A DNA stretch of 64,000 nt from Asticcacaulis biprosthecium C19 (GTDB lineage: Bacteria > Pseudomonadota > Alphaproteobacteria > Caulobacterales > Caulobacteraceae). Every line of letters starts with the position of its first letter. The stretch's first letter is position 1. This document shows positions 1 through 9,834 of the stretch, piece by piece. The stretch lies in contig NZ_GL883078.1 of NCBI RefSeq assembly GCF_000204015.1, forward strand, positions 508,163 to 572,162, in the 5' to 3' direction. Made by a program: the position numbers and the translations under genes. A model generated the notes under the pieces. It worked only from the letters and a program-made list of their open reading frames with translations, ran no database searches and was not told the origin of the DNA.

Positions 1-672
1 GACGACGACCGCGATATCCGCGAACTGACCGGGAATTTCCTCGGCCAGAACGGGTTTGTGATCCATACCGCCGCCCAGGGGAAGGAGATGGACAAGATCC
101 TGACACGCGGCGACATCGCCCTGGTCGTGCTGGATTACATGATGCCGGGTGAAGACGGCCTGTCGATCTGCAAGCGTCTGCAGGAACAGGGCGGACCGCC
201 GGTGATCATGGTGTCGGCGCGCGGCGAGGAGATTGACCGCATCGTCGGGCTGGAACTGGGTGCCGACGACTATATCGCCAAGCCCTTCCATCCGCGTGAG
301 TTACTGGCGCGCATCCGCGCCGTCCTGCGCCGGCGCGAAGCCCGCACCGGCGGCGACAAGGGCGCCCCCGTCACCACCTTCTTCGGCTGGTCGCTGGACA
401 ATATCAAGCGCACCCTGACCCGCCCCGACGGTATCCAGGTGGCTTTGTCCAACGCCGAATTCGAATTGCTGCGCGTCTTTCTCGACCGCCCCGGCCGAGC
501 CTTGTCGCGCGATCAGATCCTGGACTATCTGCATGGTCCCAATGCCGACAGCTTCGACCGCGCCATCGATGTCCAGATTTCGCGCCTGCGCCGCAAGCTG
601 AGCGACGACCACAACGAAGACATTATTCGCACCATCCGCGGCATCGGCTATATGTTCAAGCCGCTGAAATAG
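1..672 (+). CDS. OmpR/PhoB-family response regulator (5' end outside window)
   Basis: The open frame runs from the first base, so the N-terminus with part of the acidic pocket lies upstream. The first visible residues are DDDRDIREL, normal for the start of a receiver domain. The phospho-acceptor aspartate is in [12 protein letters not shown], followed by the conserved VSARGEE segment and the lysine of ADDYIAKPF. The C-terminal half is a winged-helix DNA-binding domain ([12 protein letters not shown], then [11 protein letters not shown] and [11 protein letters not shown]). It would bind DNA when phosphorylated by the sensor kinase encoded 13 bp downstream. Family assignment is firm; the regulated genes cannot be read from the window. 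Confidence 0.93.
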   Translation, partial: DDDRDIRELTGNFLGQNGFVIHTAAQGKEMDKILTRGDIALVVLDYMMPGEDGLSICKRLQEQGGPPVIMVSARGEEIDRIVGLELGADDYIAKPFHPRELLARIRAVLRRREARTGGDKGAPVTTFFGWSLDNIKRTLTRPDGIQVALSNAEFELLRVFLDRPGRALSRDQILDYLHGPNADSFDRAIDVQISRLRRKLSDDHNEDIIRTIRGIGYMFKPLK

Positions 673-685
673 GATTTCGCCCTCG

Positions 686-2192
686 TTGACCGCCCAACCT
701 AAACGCCGGCTTCTATCGCTCCCCATTTTCTGGCAGGTCCTGGGGCTGAGCCTGGCTGTGTTGATCCTGGCTTTGGGGATCAACACCTTTCTGGTGATCA
801 ACGCGCCCGATCCGCCGCCGTCGGGCTATACCCTGGAGGAGGCGGCCATCGCGTTGAAGACCGGCAAGGTCGAGTTGCAGAATGGCCGGACCTTGACGAC
901 GACCACGGCGACGACCACACCCAGCTTCGTCAGTCAGCCGGCGCGCGGTCCTTTCGGCATGATGTCGGCCGCCCTGGAACAAAAAGCTGGCGGCGCAGCT
1001 GGGCGTCCCGGCTGACACGGTCAAGGTGCGCATCCTGCCCCACCGCCGCACCTTTCGTTCCGGCCCCCGCCCCATCGAAACCGACCGGATCGTGTCGTTC
1101 AGACATGACGGTCCGGGGCCGGAGGGCGAAGGCCGTTTCCGCGGCGAAGGCGGAGCGGGCGGACCGCCGCCACCGCCACCCGATGAGATGGCCGGTCCCA
1201 TCATGCGCATCGAGCGACTGGAATTGCGCGGCGACATCGTCTACCCGCCGTTTTCGGCCGCCTGGAAGCTGAATGATGGCAGCTACCGCGTCATCACCCC
1301 GCCGCAGGACCTGATCGCACCGTGGCAGGTCCGGCTGCTGCTCGGGTTCGGCCTGACGGCGCTGCTCATCCTGCCACTGGCCTGGTGGCTGTCGCAGCGC
1401 CTGGCCGGGCCAATCGTCGCCTTTTCCGAAGCCGCATCCAAGATCGGAGTCGAGGACAATGCTCCGCCAGTGATGGCCATTGGTCCGCGCGAGGTCCGCC
1501 AGGCCGCCGATGTGCTCAACGCCATGCAGATCCGCATCCGCAAGCAGGTCGAAAGCCGCACGGCGCTGATGGGGGCCATCGCCCACGACCTGAAGACGCC
1601 CCTGGCCCGCATGCGTCTGCGCATCGAAGACCTGCCCTCGCCGCTGCGCGACAAACTGGCCGACGACATCGCCCATATGGACGGGCTGATCCGCTCGGCC
1701 ATGAGCTTCACCAGCGCCCATAAGCTGGGGGATTCCCTGCGGCCATTGGACCTGTCGGCCCTGGTCGAGACCCTGGCCGACGACCTGTGCGCCGTCTGCC
1801 AGATGGACCCGGCCCTGATCGAACCTAACATCATGATCAAGGGGGACATGGTGGCGCTGAAACGCATTGTCACCAACCTGGTCGAAAACGCAGGCCGTTA
1901 TGCCACCTCATGCCGGATAGAGTTGGCGGCACGCGGGCCGTCGGCAGAGATCCGCATCATCGATAACGGTCCGGGCCTGCCGCCCGACCAACTGGAAACC
2001 GTGTTCGAACCCTTCTATCGCATGGAGAGTTCGCGCAGCCGCGATACGGGCGGCACGGGACTGGGTCTATCCGTGGCGCGGTCTCTGGCCGAAGCTCAGG
2101 GCGCGACCTTAAGTCTGCACAATCGTTATGAAGGCGCCAACGTCGTCGGGTTGGAAGCGCGCCTCGTGCTGCCGCGGTTGATGCGAAAATAG
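686..2192 (+). pseudogene. Sensor histidine kinase (EnvZ/RstB type), split by a one-base frameshift
   Basis: Partner of the upstream regulator. The first part (TTG at 686, frame closes at 1015) has one membrane helix (about residues 14-36) and the start of a periplasmic region. The second part continues in another frame: a Pro/Gly-rich periplasmic stretch, a second membrane helix, HAMP, the H-box AIAHDLKTPLARM (histidine codon 1584-1586), the N-box NLVENAGRYA, and G-boxes DNGPGLPPD and GGTGLGLSVA. The break is at a run of five A at 981-985. Removing one A joins the frames as EQKLAAQLGVPADTVKVRIL, a smooth protein sequence. A +1 shift is needed, so classical -1 slippage cannot repair it. It is either a real inactivating insertion or a homopolymer sequencing error. 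The kinase half could only be made alone from GTG 1026. Confidence 0.85.
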
Positions 2193-2338
2193 CCAAAAGC
2201 GGTTTCACGTCTGACCATCCGGCTGGAATCCAAGGGTTAGCGTTACCATATACAGTGCGGCGCAAAATAGGGCTTGACTTCAAAGCCTTGAGGTTCAAGA
2301 ACCGCGTCGAAAAAAGACCCATAGCAAAGGATGCTCCC

Positions 2339-3358
2339 ATGGCTTTACGTGTCGCCATCAACGGGTTCGGCCGCATCGGCCGCCTGGTTCTCCGCTCCAT
2401 CGTCGAACATGGCCGCACCGACATCGAAGTCGTGGCGATCAATGACCTGGGCCCGGTGGAAACCAATGCCCACCTGTTGCGTTACGACTCCGTACATGGC
2501 CGCTTCCCCGGCAAGGTCACCGTCGACGGTGACAGCATCACACTGATCAAGGACGGCAAGACCTACGGTCCGATCAAGGTAACGGCCATCAAGAACCCGG
2601 CCGAGCTGCCGCACAAGGAACTGGGCGTCGACATCGCGCTGGAATGCACCGGCATCTTTACCGCCCGCGACAAGGCCGCCTTGCACTTGGACGCCGGCGC
2701 CAAGAAGGTCATCGTCTCGGCCCCGGCCGACGGCGCCGACAAGACCATCGTTTACGGCGTCAACCATGACAGCCTGACCAAGGACGACACGGTCATCTCC
2801 AACGCCTCGTGCACCACCAACTGCCTGGCGCCGGTCGCCAAGGTGCTGCAGGATCTGTGCGGCATCGAGCGTGGTTACATGACCACCATCCACAGCTACA
2901 CCAACGATCAACCGTCGCTGGACCAGATGCACAAGGACCTGTACCGGGCCCGCGCCGCGTCGCTCAGCATGATCCCGACCTCGACGGGTGCTGCCAAGGC
3001 CGTCGGTCTGGTCTTGCCGGAGCTTAAGGGCAAGCTCGACGGTTCGTCGATCCGTGTGCCGACCCCGAACGTGTCGGCGGTCGACCTGGTCTTCGTGCCG
3101 GCGCGCAATGTGACCAAGGACGAGATCAACAACGCTATCATCGCCGCCGCGGAAGGCCCGATGAAGGGCGTGCTGGACTACACCAACGAGCCGCTGGTGT
3201 CGTCGGACTTCAACCATGCACCGGCATCCTCGACGTTTGCGCTGAACCAGACCCAGATCGTAGATGGCGGACTGGTCCGCATTCTTGCCTGGTACGATAA
3301 CGAATGGGGCTTCTCGTCGCGCATGGCCGATACGGCCGTGTATTTCGGCAAGATCTGA
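2339..3358 (+). CDS. gap: Glyceraldehyde-3-phosphate dehydrogenase
   Basis: Converts glyceraldehyde 3-phosphate, NAD+ and phosphate to 1,3-bisphosphoglycerate in the cytoplasm. The 339-residue product is of normal length. It starts with the NAD-binding motif [13 protein letters not shown] and carries the catalytic cysteine in [12 protein letters not shown], the substrate-binding segment [10 protein letters not shown] and the C-terminal WYDNEWGFS. The frame is open 84 bases further upstream, but ATG 2339 has AAAGGA just before it and aligns with the family start. It is followed by a small membrane protein and pgk, the next enzyme in the pathway. NAD rather than NADP preference is a family inference. 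Confidence 0.97.
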   Translation: MALRVAINGFGRIGRLVLRSIVEHGRTDIEVVAINDLGPVETNAHLLRYDSVHGRFPGKVTVDGDSITLIKDGKTYGPIKVTAIKNPAELPHKELGVDIALECTGIFTARDKAALHLDAGAKKVIVSAPADGADKTIVYGVNHDSLTKDDTVISNASCTTNCLAPVAKVLQDLCGIERGYMTTIHSYTNDQPSLDQMHKDLYRARAASLSMIPTSTGAAKAVGLVLPELKGKLDGSSIRVPTPNVSAVDLVFVPARNVTKDEINNAIIAAAEGPMKGVLDYTNEPLVSSDFNHAPASSTFALNQTQIVDGGLVRILAWYDNEWGFSSRMADTAVYFGKI

Positions 3359-3362
3359 TCCG

Positions 3363-3698
3363 ATGCAAAGTCGGGCGACCCTTTGGCTGATTGTCCGAGG
3401 CGTCGCCCTTATTGTTACCGGCTTCGTCGCCGCCGCTGGCATGACGTTTATTTGCGTCCTGCGAAATCGCTTTTTATGGCGCGTAGATGACTCTATGCAG
3501 TTTGGCCCCGGCGTCCCAGACGCTGTTTATGTAGCGCCATTTATTGTTATGATCGCTTGGTTGGTCATTGCCTGCCTGTTTGCCTGGCGCAATCGAGCAC
3601 CTGTCGGCTTGGCCCTTTCGGCCATTGCCTTTGCTGTCTTCGTGATAAATGCCAGCAACGTTTTTAGACTTGCTTACCCGGTTTGCAACGCTTTTTGA
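3363..3698 (+). CDS. Small membrane protein between gap and pgk
   Basis: A 111-residue protein starting four bases after the gap stop codon. It is almost entirely hydrophobic, with about three membrane helices (residues roughly 7-30, 55-78 and 82-103) joined by short polar loops; the last stretch includes [10 protein letters not shown]. The start ATG 3363 lies in the tail of gap without a clear ribosome site, so translational coupling is likely. Its stop TGA (3696-3698) overlaps the GAGG that serves pgk. I recognise no family. Its position inside the gap-pgk operon suggests co-transcription, not necessarily a role in glycolysis. It could be a fast-evolving gene of unknown function. Confidence 0.6.
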   Translation: MQSRATLWLIVRGVALIVTGFVAAAGMTFICVLRNRFLWRVDDSMQFGPGVPDAVYVAPFIVMIAWLVIACLFAWRNRAPVGLALSAIAFAVFVINASNVFRLAYPVCNAF

Positions 3699-3705
3699 GG
3701 TTTCC

Positions 3706-4902
3706 ATGCCCTTCAATACGCTCGACGATGTTTCGGATCTAACCGGCAAGACCGCCCTGGTGCGGGTCGATTTCAACGTGCCGATGGAAAACGGCCGCAT
3801 TACCGACGACACCCGCTTGAGGGTCGCTATCCCGACCATCGAAAAGCTGAGGAGCAAGGGCGCCAAGGTCGCGCTGCTGGCCCACTTCGACCGCCCCAAA
3901 GGCAAGGTCGTACCGGAAATGTCGTTGCGCCCCATCGCCGGTCCGTTGTCGGAACTGCTGGGTATCACGGTCGGCTTCGCCAGCGACTGTGTCGGGCCAG
4001 CCGCGTCCGACCTGCTGAAGCTACTGCCGGCCGGTAGTGTCGCCCTGCTGGAAAACGTCCGTTTCCATGCCGGTGAGGAAAAGAACGACCCCGAATTCGC
4101 GCAAGCCCTGGCCGACATCGGCGACATCTATGTCAATGACGCCTTCTCGGCGGCGCACCGTGCCCACGCCTCGACCGAGGGCGTCGCCAGGCTGCTGCCG
4201 GCATATGCCGGTGAGAGCATGCGCCGGGAACTGGATGCGCTGGAAGCGGCGCTGGGCAATCCGCAGCGCCCGACGCTGGGTATTGTTGGTGGTTCGAAGG
4301 TGTCGACCAAACTGGACCTGTTGAAGAACCTGGTCGGCAAGCTGGACGCCCTGGCCATTGGCGGCGGCATGGCCAACACCTTCCTGTTTGCGCAAGGCGT
4401 CGATGTCGGCGGTTCGCTGTGCGAGAAAGACCTCAAGGAGACTGCGCTGGAGATTTTGACCGAAGCCGAGGCCAAGGGTTGTCGTATCCTGTTGCCGGTC
4501 GATGTCGTGGTGGCTCAGGAGTTCAAGGCCCACGCGCCGTCGCGCACGCAGGATATCGACGCTCCGCTGTCGGCAGAGGATAAGATTTTTGATGCCGGCC
4601 CGAAGACGGTGGCGCAACTGAACGAGGTCATGGCCCAGAGCAAGACATTGATCTGGAATGGGCCGCTGGGTGTGTTTGAATTGCCACCGTTTGACGCCGC
4701 GACGGTCGCCGCAGCGAAATTTGCTGCGGCGCAAACAAAATCCGGTAAGCTGGTGGCGGTCGCGGGCGGTGGGGACACCGTCGCCGCTTTGAACCATGCC
4801 GGTGTGGCCGATGACATGACCTTCGTGTCGACAGCCGGCGGCGCCTTCCTGGAATGGATGGAAGGCAAGGTTCTGCCCGGCGTCGCGGCGCTTGAACAGT
4901 AA
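3706..4902 (+). CDS. pgk: Phosphoglycerate kinase
   Basis: Transfers phosphate between 1,3-bisphosphoglycerate and ADP in glycolysis. The product is 398 residues, the usual bacterial length. The N-terminal domain shows [16 protein letters not shown] and the substrate-binding segment [25 protein letters not shown] and [14 protein letters not shown] follow. The C-terminal nucleotide domain shows [34 protein letters not shown] and the glycine-rich [14 protein letters not shown] 3706 was chosen over an in-frame upstream start because GAGG sits at the correct distance and MPFNTLDD matches the family N-terminus. Expressed with gap. Confidence 0.97.
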   Translation: MPFNTLDDVSDLTGKTALVRVDFNVPMENGRITDDTRLRVAIPTIEKLRSKGAKVALLAHFDRPKGKVVPEMSLRPIAGPLSELLGITVGFASDCVGPAASDLLKLLPAGSVALLENVRFHAGEEKNDPEFAQALADIGDIYVNDAFSAAHRAHASTEGVARLLPAYAGESMRRELDALEAALGNPQRPTLGIVGGSKVSTKLDLLKNLVGKLDALAIGGGMANTFLFAQGVDVGGSLCEKDLKETALEILTEAEAKGCRILLPVDVVVAQEFKAHAPSRTQDIDAPLSAEDKIFDAGPKTVAQLNEVMAQSKTLIWNGPLGVFELPPFDAATVAAAKFAAAQTKSGKLVAVAGGGDTVAALNHAGVADDMTFVSTAGGAFLEWMEGKVLPGVAALEQ

Positions 4903-4928
4903 GAGGAAACGATTTAATTCTTAATTCC

Positions 4929-4963
4929 AAGCGGTCCACAAAGGTCAAAAGACCAGACCGCTT
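4929..4963 (+). terminator. Hairpin after pgk, possible terminator
   Basis: Outer arms AAGCGGTC (4929-4936) and GACCGCTT (4956-4963) enclose a second small stem GGTC-AAAA-GACC (4943-4954). Only TTATT follows, so it would be a weak terminator or an attenuator between pgk and fba. Confidence 0.5.
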
Positions 4964-5003
4964 TATTCTAGGCCCCGCCACAGGGCCATAACCACAGCCA
5001 GCA

Positions 5004-5121
5004 GGAGCTGGCATGGTGAGCCGAAAACGGCTGGCTTTCGAGCACCGGAGCGGAGTGGACTTAAGTCCATGAGCACCGGAGCGCAGAAAGACGGCGGTTT
5101 GCAGGCCACCAAGGCAGCTCC
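5004..5121. repeat. Long hairpin element with GAGCACCGGAGCG core, copy 1
   Basis: A near-palindrome of about 118 bp in the pgk-fba gap. Outer arms are 5004-5022 and 5104-5121 and pair with few mismatches. In the centre is the perfect palindrome TGGACTTAAGTCCA (5056-5069), flanked by two direct repeats, GAGCACCGGAGCGGAG (5040-5055) and GAGCACCGGAGCGCAG (5071-5086). Two smaller hairpins overlap the left arm (GCCAGC-AGGA-GCTGGC at 4997-5012, AGCCG-AAAA-CGGCT at 5019-5032). The element ends 25 bases before the fba start codon. A second copy is at 42441-42566. It holds no gene. Confidence 0.75.
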
Positions 5122-5146
5122 GTCTTGAAAGAGGGAAAATTTCAAC

Positions 5147-6184
5147 ATGGCCCGTATAAGTCTTCGTCAGTTGCTCGACCACGCCGCCGAGCATGGCTAC
5201 GGCATGCCCGCCTACAATATCAACAATATGGAACAGGGCCTGGCCATCATGGAGGCGGCCCGCCGCACCCAGTCGCCGGTCATTATCCAGGCATCGCGCG
5301 GCGCCCGCGCCTATTCCAACGACCTGATGCTCAAGCGGATGATCAACGCCCTGGTCGAGATCTATCCGGAAATTCCGTTGTGTATGCACCAGGACCACGG
5401 CAACAGCGTCGGCACCTGCGCCTCGGCCATCCAGCACGGCTTTACATCGGTGATGATGGACGGCTCGCTGAAGGCGGACGCCAAGACCCCTGCCGATTTC
5501 GAGTACAATGTCGATGTCACCCGCCGGGTGGTCGAGATGGCCCACGCCTGCGGCGTCTCGGTCGAAGGTGAACTGGGTGTGCTGGGCTCGCTGGAGACCG
5601 GCATGGGCGAGGCCGAGGATGGCCACGGCGCCGAAGGTGTGCTGGACCATTCGCAGCTTCTGACCGATCCGGATCAGGCCGTCGATTTCGTCGCCCAGAC
5701 CAATGTCGACGCCCTGGCGATTGCCATGGGGACCTCGCATGGCGCCTACAAGTTCACGCGCAAGCCCGACGGCGACGTCTTGGCAATGAATGTGATTTCC
5801 GAGATCCACAAGCGCCTGCCCAATACCCATCTGGTGATGCACGGCTCGTCGTCGGTGCCGCAGGAACTGCAGGACATGATCAACGAATATGGCGGCAAGA
5901 TGCCGCAAACCTGGGGTGTGCCGGTCGAGGAACTGCAAAAGGCCATTAAGATGGGCGTGCGCAAGATCAATATCGACACCGACCTGCGCCTGGCCATCAC
6001 CGCCGGCATCCGCGAAACCTTTATGAAATCTCCGGAAGTCTTCGACCCGCGAACCTATTTCAAGCCGGCCTATGCGATGATGCAGAAGGTGTGCGAGGAC
6101 CGCTTCGAGCAGTTCGGTGCCGCCGGCAAAGCGCCGAAAATCAAGCCAGTCGGATTGTCGACCATGGCGCAGTTCTACCTGTAG
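5147..6184 (+). CDS. fba: Fructose-bisphosphate aldolase, class II
   Basis: Cleaves fructose 1,6-bisphosphate to dihydroxyacetone phosphate and glyceraldehyde 3-phosphate using a divalent metal. The 345-residue protein matches the class II CbbA/Fba type: [11 protein letters not shown] near the start, the catalytic/metal motif [40 protein letters not shown] and VMHGSSSVP with a metal-ligand histidine, and [11 protein letters not shown] for phosphate binding. A ribosome site (AGAGGGA) lies 13-18 bases before the ATG, just after the hairpin element. Together with gap and pgk it forms a lower-glycolysis cluster, likely gluconeogenic in an organism that uses the Entner-Doudoroff route. Confidence 0.96.
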   Translation: MARISLRQLLDHAAEHGYGMPAYNINNMEQGLAIMEAARRTQSPVIIQASRGARAYSNDLMLKRMINALVEIYPEIPLCMHQDHGNSVGTCASAIQHGFTSVMMDGSLKADAKTPADFEYNVDVTRRVVEMAHACGVSVEGELGVLGSLETGMGEAEDGHGAEGVLDHSQLLTDPDQAVDFVAQTNVDALAIAMGTSHGAYKFTRKPDGDVLAMNVISEIHKRLPNTHLVMHGSSSVPQELQDMINEYGGKMPQTWGVPVEELQKAIKMGVRKINIDTDLRLAITAGIRETFMKSPEVFDPRTYFKPAYAMMQKVCEDRFEQFGAAGKAPKIKPVGLSTMAQFYL

Positions 6185-6246
6185 GCAGGCAGGGCGGCCA
6201 AAAGGGCGCATTGACTTGGCAGGTTATATGCGCTTGAAGGCCGCCC

Positions 6247-7182
6247 ATGCTGATCCAGTTTAAACGCCGCTTTTCCATGGCCCATCGTCTGCGCTTCGAT
6301 TCTGTGTCGAAGTGCATGACGCCGCATGGCCATAACGAATTCGTTGCGGTCAGTTTGCAGCCGAAAGCCTCGGCTAAGGGCATGGATTGGGGAAATGCCA
6401 ACTACGCCGCCAGCTTCGCCGACCTGAAGCGCCACTGGCACAGCTTTGTCGATGACGCCCTGGACCACGCCTTCCAACTGGGCGTCGACGATCCGATGCT
6501 GGGCTATTTCCGCGACCATGAGTCGGAATTGCTGCCGCGCCTTCTGGTCATCCAGGGTGATCCGACCACCGAGGCGGTGGCGACGGCGCTGTTCATGAAG
6601 CTCAATGCGATTTTGGCGAAGTTCCGGCCCGATTTTGAATGCGTCCGCTTCGAGATCGAGGAAACCCCGACCAACAGCATCATCCTGACGCCGGAAGACG
6701 TCACCGGCTGTCCAATCCGGCTGGGCGAGTGGTGCCATCGGGCGGATCTCAGCCTGAACGATCTGATGCCTGTCGAGTCATGGGGGCAGTTCGCAGCCGC
6801 CCTCAAGCAGCGAAGCGGTAGGGCAACAAAAATGATGACGTCGCGGCGAGTTTTTGTCCAAGGCCTGCGCATCGAGGCCGCTATCGGGATCTATGATCAT
6901 GAACATGGCCGTACCCAGCCGCTGATCATCGACGCGGTCATCGACTTAAGCCTGCATGAGATCCACGGGTTGAAGGATACGCTGAACTACGAGCTGGTCG
7001 GCAAGATCGCACGCCAATTCGTCGCGCGCGGTCATATCCGACTGGTCGAGACGCTCGCTGAAGACGTGGCGTCGGAACTGTTGAACCTGCCGCATGTTCA
7101 GAGGGTGGAGCTGTCGATTGCCAAACCCGAGGCGCTCAGCGATGCCGATCGGGCGGGCGTGACCGTGGTCTACACGCACTGA
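6247..7182 (+). CDS. Fusion of QueD/PTPS-type tetrahydropterin synthase and FolB-type dihydroneopterin aldolase
   Basis: A 311-residue two-domain protein. Residues 1-185 resemble QueD/6-pyruvoyl-tetrahydropterin synthase: zinc histidines in MAHRL (His13) and HGHN (His27, His29), catalytic Cys23 in CMTPHGHN, the catalytic His in ALDHAF, a GDPTTEAVA helix and the pterin-binding Glu in EIEETP. Residues 197-311 resemble FolB: GIYDHEHGRTQP with the substrate Glu, the Tyr in TLNYELV, VETLAEDVASELL, and the catalytic Lys in IAKPEAL. Both domain types act on pterins derived from dihydroneopterin triphosphate (queuosine and folate routes). Starts 62 bp after fba. All key residues seem intact, so both halves may be active. 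The fusion could instead be a folate-only enzyme with a repurposed first domain. Confidence 0.85.
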   Translation: MLIQFKRRFSMAHRLRFDSVSKCMTPHGHNEFVAVSLQPKASAKGMDWGNANYAASFADLKRHWHSFVDDALDHAFQLGVDDPMLGYFRDHESELLPRLLVIQGDPTTEAVATALFMKLNAILAKFRPDFECVRFEIEETPTNSIILTPEDVTGCPIRLGEWCHRADLSLNDLMPVESWGQFAAALKQRSGRATKMMTSRRVFVQGLRIEAAIGIYDHEHGRTQPLIIDAVIDLSLHEIHGLKDTLNYELVGKIARQFVARGHIRLVETLAEDVASELLNLPHVQRVELSIAKPEALSDADRAGVTVVYTH

Positions 7183-7237
7183 GACAAGCTGTGCGTCAGA
7201 TATTCGGTCGTCCTCCGAAGGCCTTTCAGGCTCGCCG

Positions 7238-7301
7238 CCCCTCACCCGATCGCGTTCACTTCGTTCCGCTCTCGTCCTCTCGCCGCAAGCGGGGAGAGGT
7301 A
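7238..7301. repeat. 64-bp intergenic repeat with terminal hairpin, copy 1
   Basis: Nearly identical to 50293-50356; it starts CCCCTCACCCGATCGCG and ends in a hairpin of CTCTCGCCGC and GCGGGGAGAG around AA. A run of T follows on the plus strand (7303-7308), so it also works as a terminator for the pterin gene that converges here with the glucokinase-like gene. Confidence 0.7.
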
Positions 7302-7305
7302 TTTT

Positions 7306-8265
7306 TTACTCTGCCAGGTCGTCGAACAGGGTGCTGACGCCCAGGATTTCCGCTTCATCGGCGACGATCTGGTACACCGGAATGTCGCGGACATAGCTTG
7401 CCACGCGGCCCTTATCGTAGAAACGGCGCGTGAAGACATCGTGGTCGAACAGGCTACCCAGTGCCGTCAGGTGGCTGCCGCTGAGATAGACACCGCCCTT
7501 GGCGCCCGTCATCAGGGCGAAGTCCGACGCTACGCCGGCATAGAGCTCGGTTTGTACTCGCACCGCTGTGACGGCTCGCGCTTCGCCGATAAAGGCCTGG
7601 GCCATGATCTCTTCGACCGTCATCGACTCCGGTGTTTCGCCGTCAATCACGGCCAGACAGCGCCACAGTTCGCTCAGACCCGGCGCCGACACGGCGCGCT
7701 CACGCGAGACATGGCCGTATTTCGCCAGCATCAGCTTGAAAATCTCGACCTCCAGCGCATTGCATGGTGCGAAATCGGCATGGCCGCCTTCGCAATGGGT
7801 CGCCACCCAGCCACCGCGGCCATTGGGCGCCAGGAAGGCGCCACCGAGCCCGGCTGTTGGCCCCACGACGGCGACCACCGGCCCCGGCGCGACATCGTCG
7901 CCGCAGACCTTCACCCGCTCGTCGCGTTCCAGCACCGGTATGGCCAGGGCCTTGGCGACAAAATCATTGACCATGGTGACGCGCGGCGTCCCCAGCCAGC
8001 GGCAGAGTTCCGAGCGATCGAGCGAGAAACCGTAGTGGACCAGGTCGATATGGCCATCGACCTCCCAGCCGGACGTCGAAAACGCGGCGCCCATCAGCTT
8101 GGGGCTGCCATTGTCGGCGAGAAAGGCTTCGATGGCGCCGGAACAGTCGTCAAAGGAGTCGCAGCCATAAAGGCTCAGAACCTCAGGGCGGCGACCCGGC
8201 TCGGCCAGGGCCAGCTTCATGACCATGCCGATACTGAGGTCGCCCAGAAGGACCTTGCCCGCCAT
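7306..8265 (-). CDS. Glucokinase-like protein with altered phosphate-binding loop
   Basis: A 319-residue member of the bacterial Glk (ROK-unrelated) family. Conserved parts are VNDFVAKALAIP with the catalytic Asp, GPTAGLGGAF, and the sugar-binding EGGHADFAP. The N-terminal phosphate-1 loop, DIGGTNAR in the second glucokinase of this window (51206-52219), here reads DLSIGMVM, so the Gly-Gly-Thr-Asn needed to hold ATP is missing. VYLSGSHLTAL near the C-terminus departs from the usual Gly-Gly-Ile. Start ATG 8265 is preceded by AAGGG. It may be a weak or inactive kinase, perhaps a sugar sensor. Convergent with the pterin gene. Confidence 0.75.
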   Translation of the reverse strand: MAGKVLLGDLSIGMVMKLALAEPGRRPEVLSLYGCDSFDDCSGAIEAFLADNGSPKLMGAAFSTSGWEVDGHIDLVHYGFSLDRSELCRWLGTPRVTMVNDFVAKALAIPVLERDERVKVCGDDVAPGPVVAVVGPTAGLGGAFLAPNGRGGWVATHCEGGHADFAPCNALEVEIFKLMLAKYGHVSRERAVSAPGLSELWRCLAVIDGETPESMTVEEIMAQAFIGEARAVTAVRVQTELYAGVASDFALMTGAKGGVYLSGSHLTALGSLFDHDVFTRRFYDKGRVASYVRDIPVYQIVADEAEILGVSTLFDDLAE

Positions 8266-8442
8266 GTGTCTGAACCCTTGTGATGCCTGAACCCTGTTAT
8301 CCTAAGGTCGGCCGCTTAGGTTAAAACTTCCTTGCCGGACAAGCTTACGCATCGACTTTAAATCGTATTTTTGCTGAGTTAACACCTTCGCAACCATAGG
8401 GCGCGATCCTTGGTATCAAAATAGCCAGGTGAGGTCCAGCGC

Positions 8443-9744
8443 GTGAGTGCGCCCGAAGTGCACACGACCGACCTGCTGACGCAGGATGCCACGGGCAGGA
8501 TTTTCCTGACCCTGGCCCAGGACGACGCCGCCGAGATCGTCGAGCGCCTGCGGGAGACCCATGCCGATCTGCAGGGACGTGCCTACCTGATCCGGCTCGA
8601 CATTCTGGTCGAACGGCTGGGCGCCCGATGGGAGATCAAGCGCGACCTCGTCTTCGACCACCTGAAAACCACCTTCGAACGCAAGTTCAAGGAACCGGAC
8701 TGGTGTATCAAGATCAATGACGACAGCTTCCTGGCCGTCATCCTGACCCTGGGCGAATACAAGGGGGCGCTGAGCGCCGCCGAACTCTGGTACGCGGCCG
8801 GGCAGTTCTTTGTCGGTGATGTGTCTGGCGCACCGCCGCCGCTGTTCGAGGCCCTGGCTGACGATGTTGACCGGCTAAGGCTGATTCCGATCGACCTCAA
8901 CACCTATTTCGACCGCGCTGATGCCCGGCCCTTTCGCGCAACCGAAGCCCCTTTGCCCCAGGCCGCCAGCGACGCCGCGCCCAGGGCCGCGACCTCCGTT
9001 GGCACCATGGTGGCGATGCGCCGGCCGTCGTCTTCCGGCGCCGCGATTATGGTGGGGGGCCGCGAGCTGCGTATCGCCAGTGCTCTGGAACCGGTGTTCG
9101 AAATGAAGAAGCTGGCGATGATCGGCCACCGCTTCGAACCCACCGTGACGGAAGCGACAGGGTTTCCGCTCGATGCGCGTGCGATCGCCGGCCTCGACTG
9201 GGGGGACCGTGAACAGGTCGACCTCGCCAATATCGAACAGGGCCTGAAACTGCTGAAAATGCGCCATCCCGACCAGCGCAAGATGGTGATGATGATCCCC
9301 GCCGCGTTCTCGACCTTTGCTTCGGCCAAGGCGCGTGCGCGGCTGATGCCGATGGTGAGCCAGGCCGCCCAGGAGATGCGGCTGAAGGTGCTGTTCGAAA
9401 TCCGGCATCTCAACGGCGTGCCCCAGGGCCGTGCCGCCGAGGTCGTGTCGATGTTGAAGCCCTATTGCATGACGGCTCTGGGACATGCCGGCGCCGAGCC
9501 ACGCGCCATTTCAGGCCTGCGCGACCGTGGCCTGGCAGGGGCGGTGGTCGATTATGACGGCGCTCGCCGCGACGATGGTGCACTGGAGGTCTATCTGACC
9601 ACCTTCACGGCAGCCGCACGCGCCGCAACAGGCGCGTGCATGATCCAGGGCTTCGACAGCCTGCGACAGATGGCCGTGGCCCGGCTGGCGGGGGTCAGCC
9701 ATGCCAGTCTGAAGGCCTCGGCCCTGACGGCCGCGAGAGGGTAA
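8443..9744 (+). CDS. Uncharacterised protein with a possible degenerate EAL-like C-terminal domain
   Basis: A 433-residue soluble protein starting at GTG 8443 with AGGTGAGG nine bases ahead. Residues 1-165 are an alpha/beta region containing INDDSFLAVILTLGEY. A Pro/Ala-rich linker (about 170-195) leads to residues 215-430, whose strand-helix order resembles an EAL phosphodiesterase barrel: MVMMIPAAFSTFAS, LKVLFEIRHLN, GAVVDYDG, and MIQGFDSLRQMAVARLAGV. The EAL signature and most metal ligands are absent, so c-di-GMP hydrolysis is not expected. The EAL comparison rests on pattern and is uncertain. Divergent from the glucokinase-like gene with 177 bp between. Confidence 0.65.
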   Translation: MSAPEVHTTDLLTQDATGRIFLTLAQDDAAEIVERLRETHADLQGRAYLIRLDILVERLGARWEIKRDLVFDHLKTTFERKFKEPDWCIKINDDSFLAVILTLGEYKGALSAAELWYAAGQFFVGDVSGAPPPLFEALADDVDRLRLIPIDLNTYFDRADARPFRATEAPLPQAASDAAPRAATSVGTMVAMRRPSSSGAAIMVGGRELRIASALEPVFEMKKLAMIGHRFEPTVTEATGFPLDARAIAGLDWGDREQVDLANIEQGLKLLKMRHPDQRKMVMMIPAAFSTFASAKARARLMPMVSQAAQEMRLKVLFEIRHLNGVPQGRAAEVVSMLKPYCMTALGHAGAEPRAISGLRDRGLAGAVVDYDGARRDDGALEVYLTTFTAAARAATGACMIQGFDSLRQMAVARLAGVSHASLKASALTAARG

Positions 9745-9834
9745 AAATCCAGGCCGAAGAATACCCCTCCACCGCTCCGCGGTCCCCCTCCACACAAAGT
9801 GGGGAGGAGAAGAAAAGGCCCTGTTTCGCTCGGC

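Noticed and set aside
4628-6211. Minus-strand open frame of 527 codons across pgk and fba
   Set aside because: Antisense to two certain enzymes and spans their intergenic hairpin; composition is that of a shadow frame.
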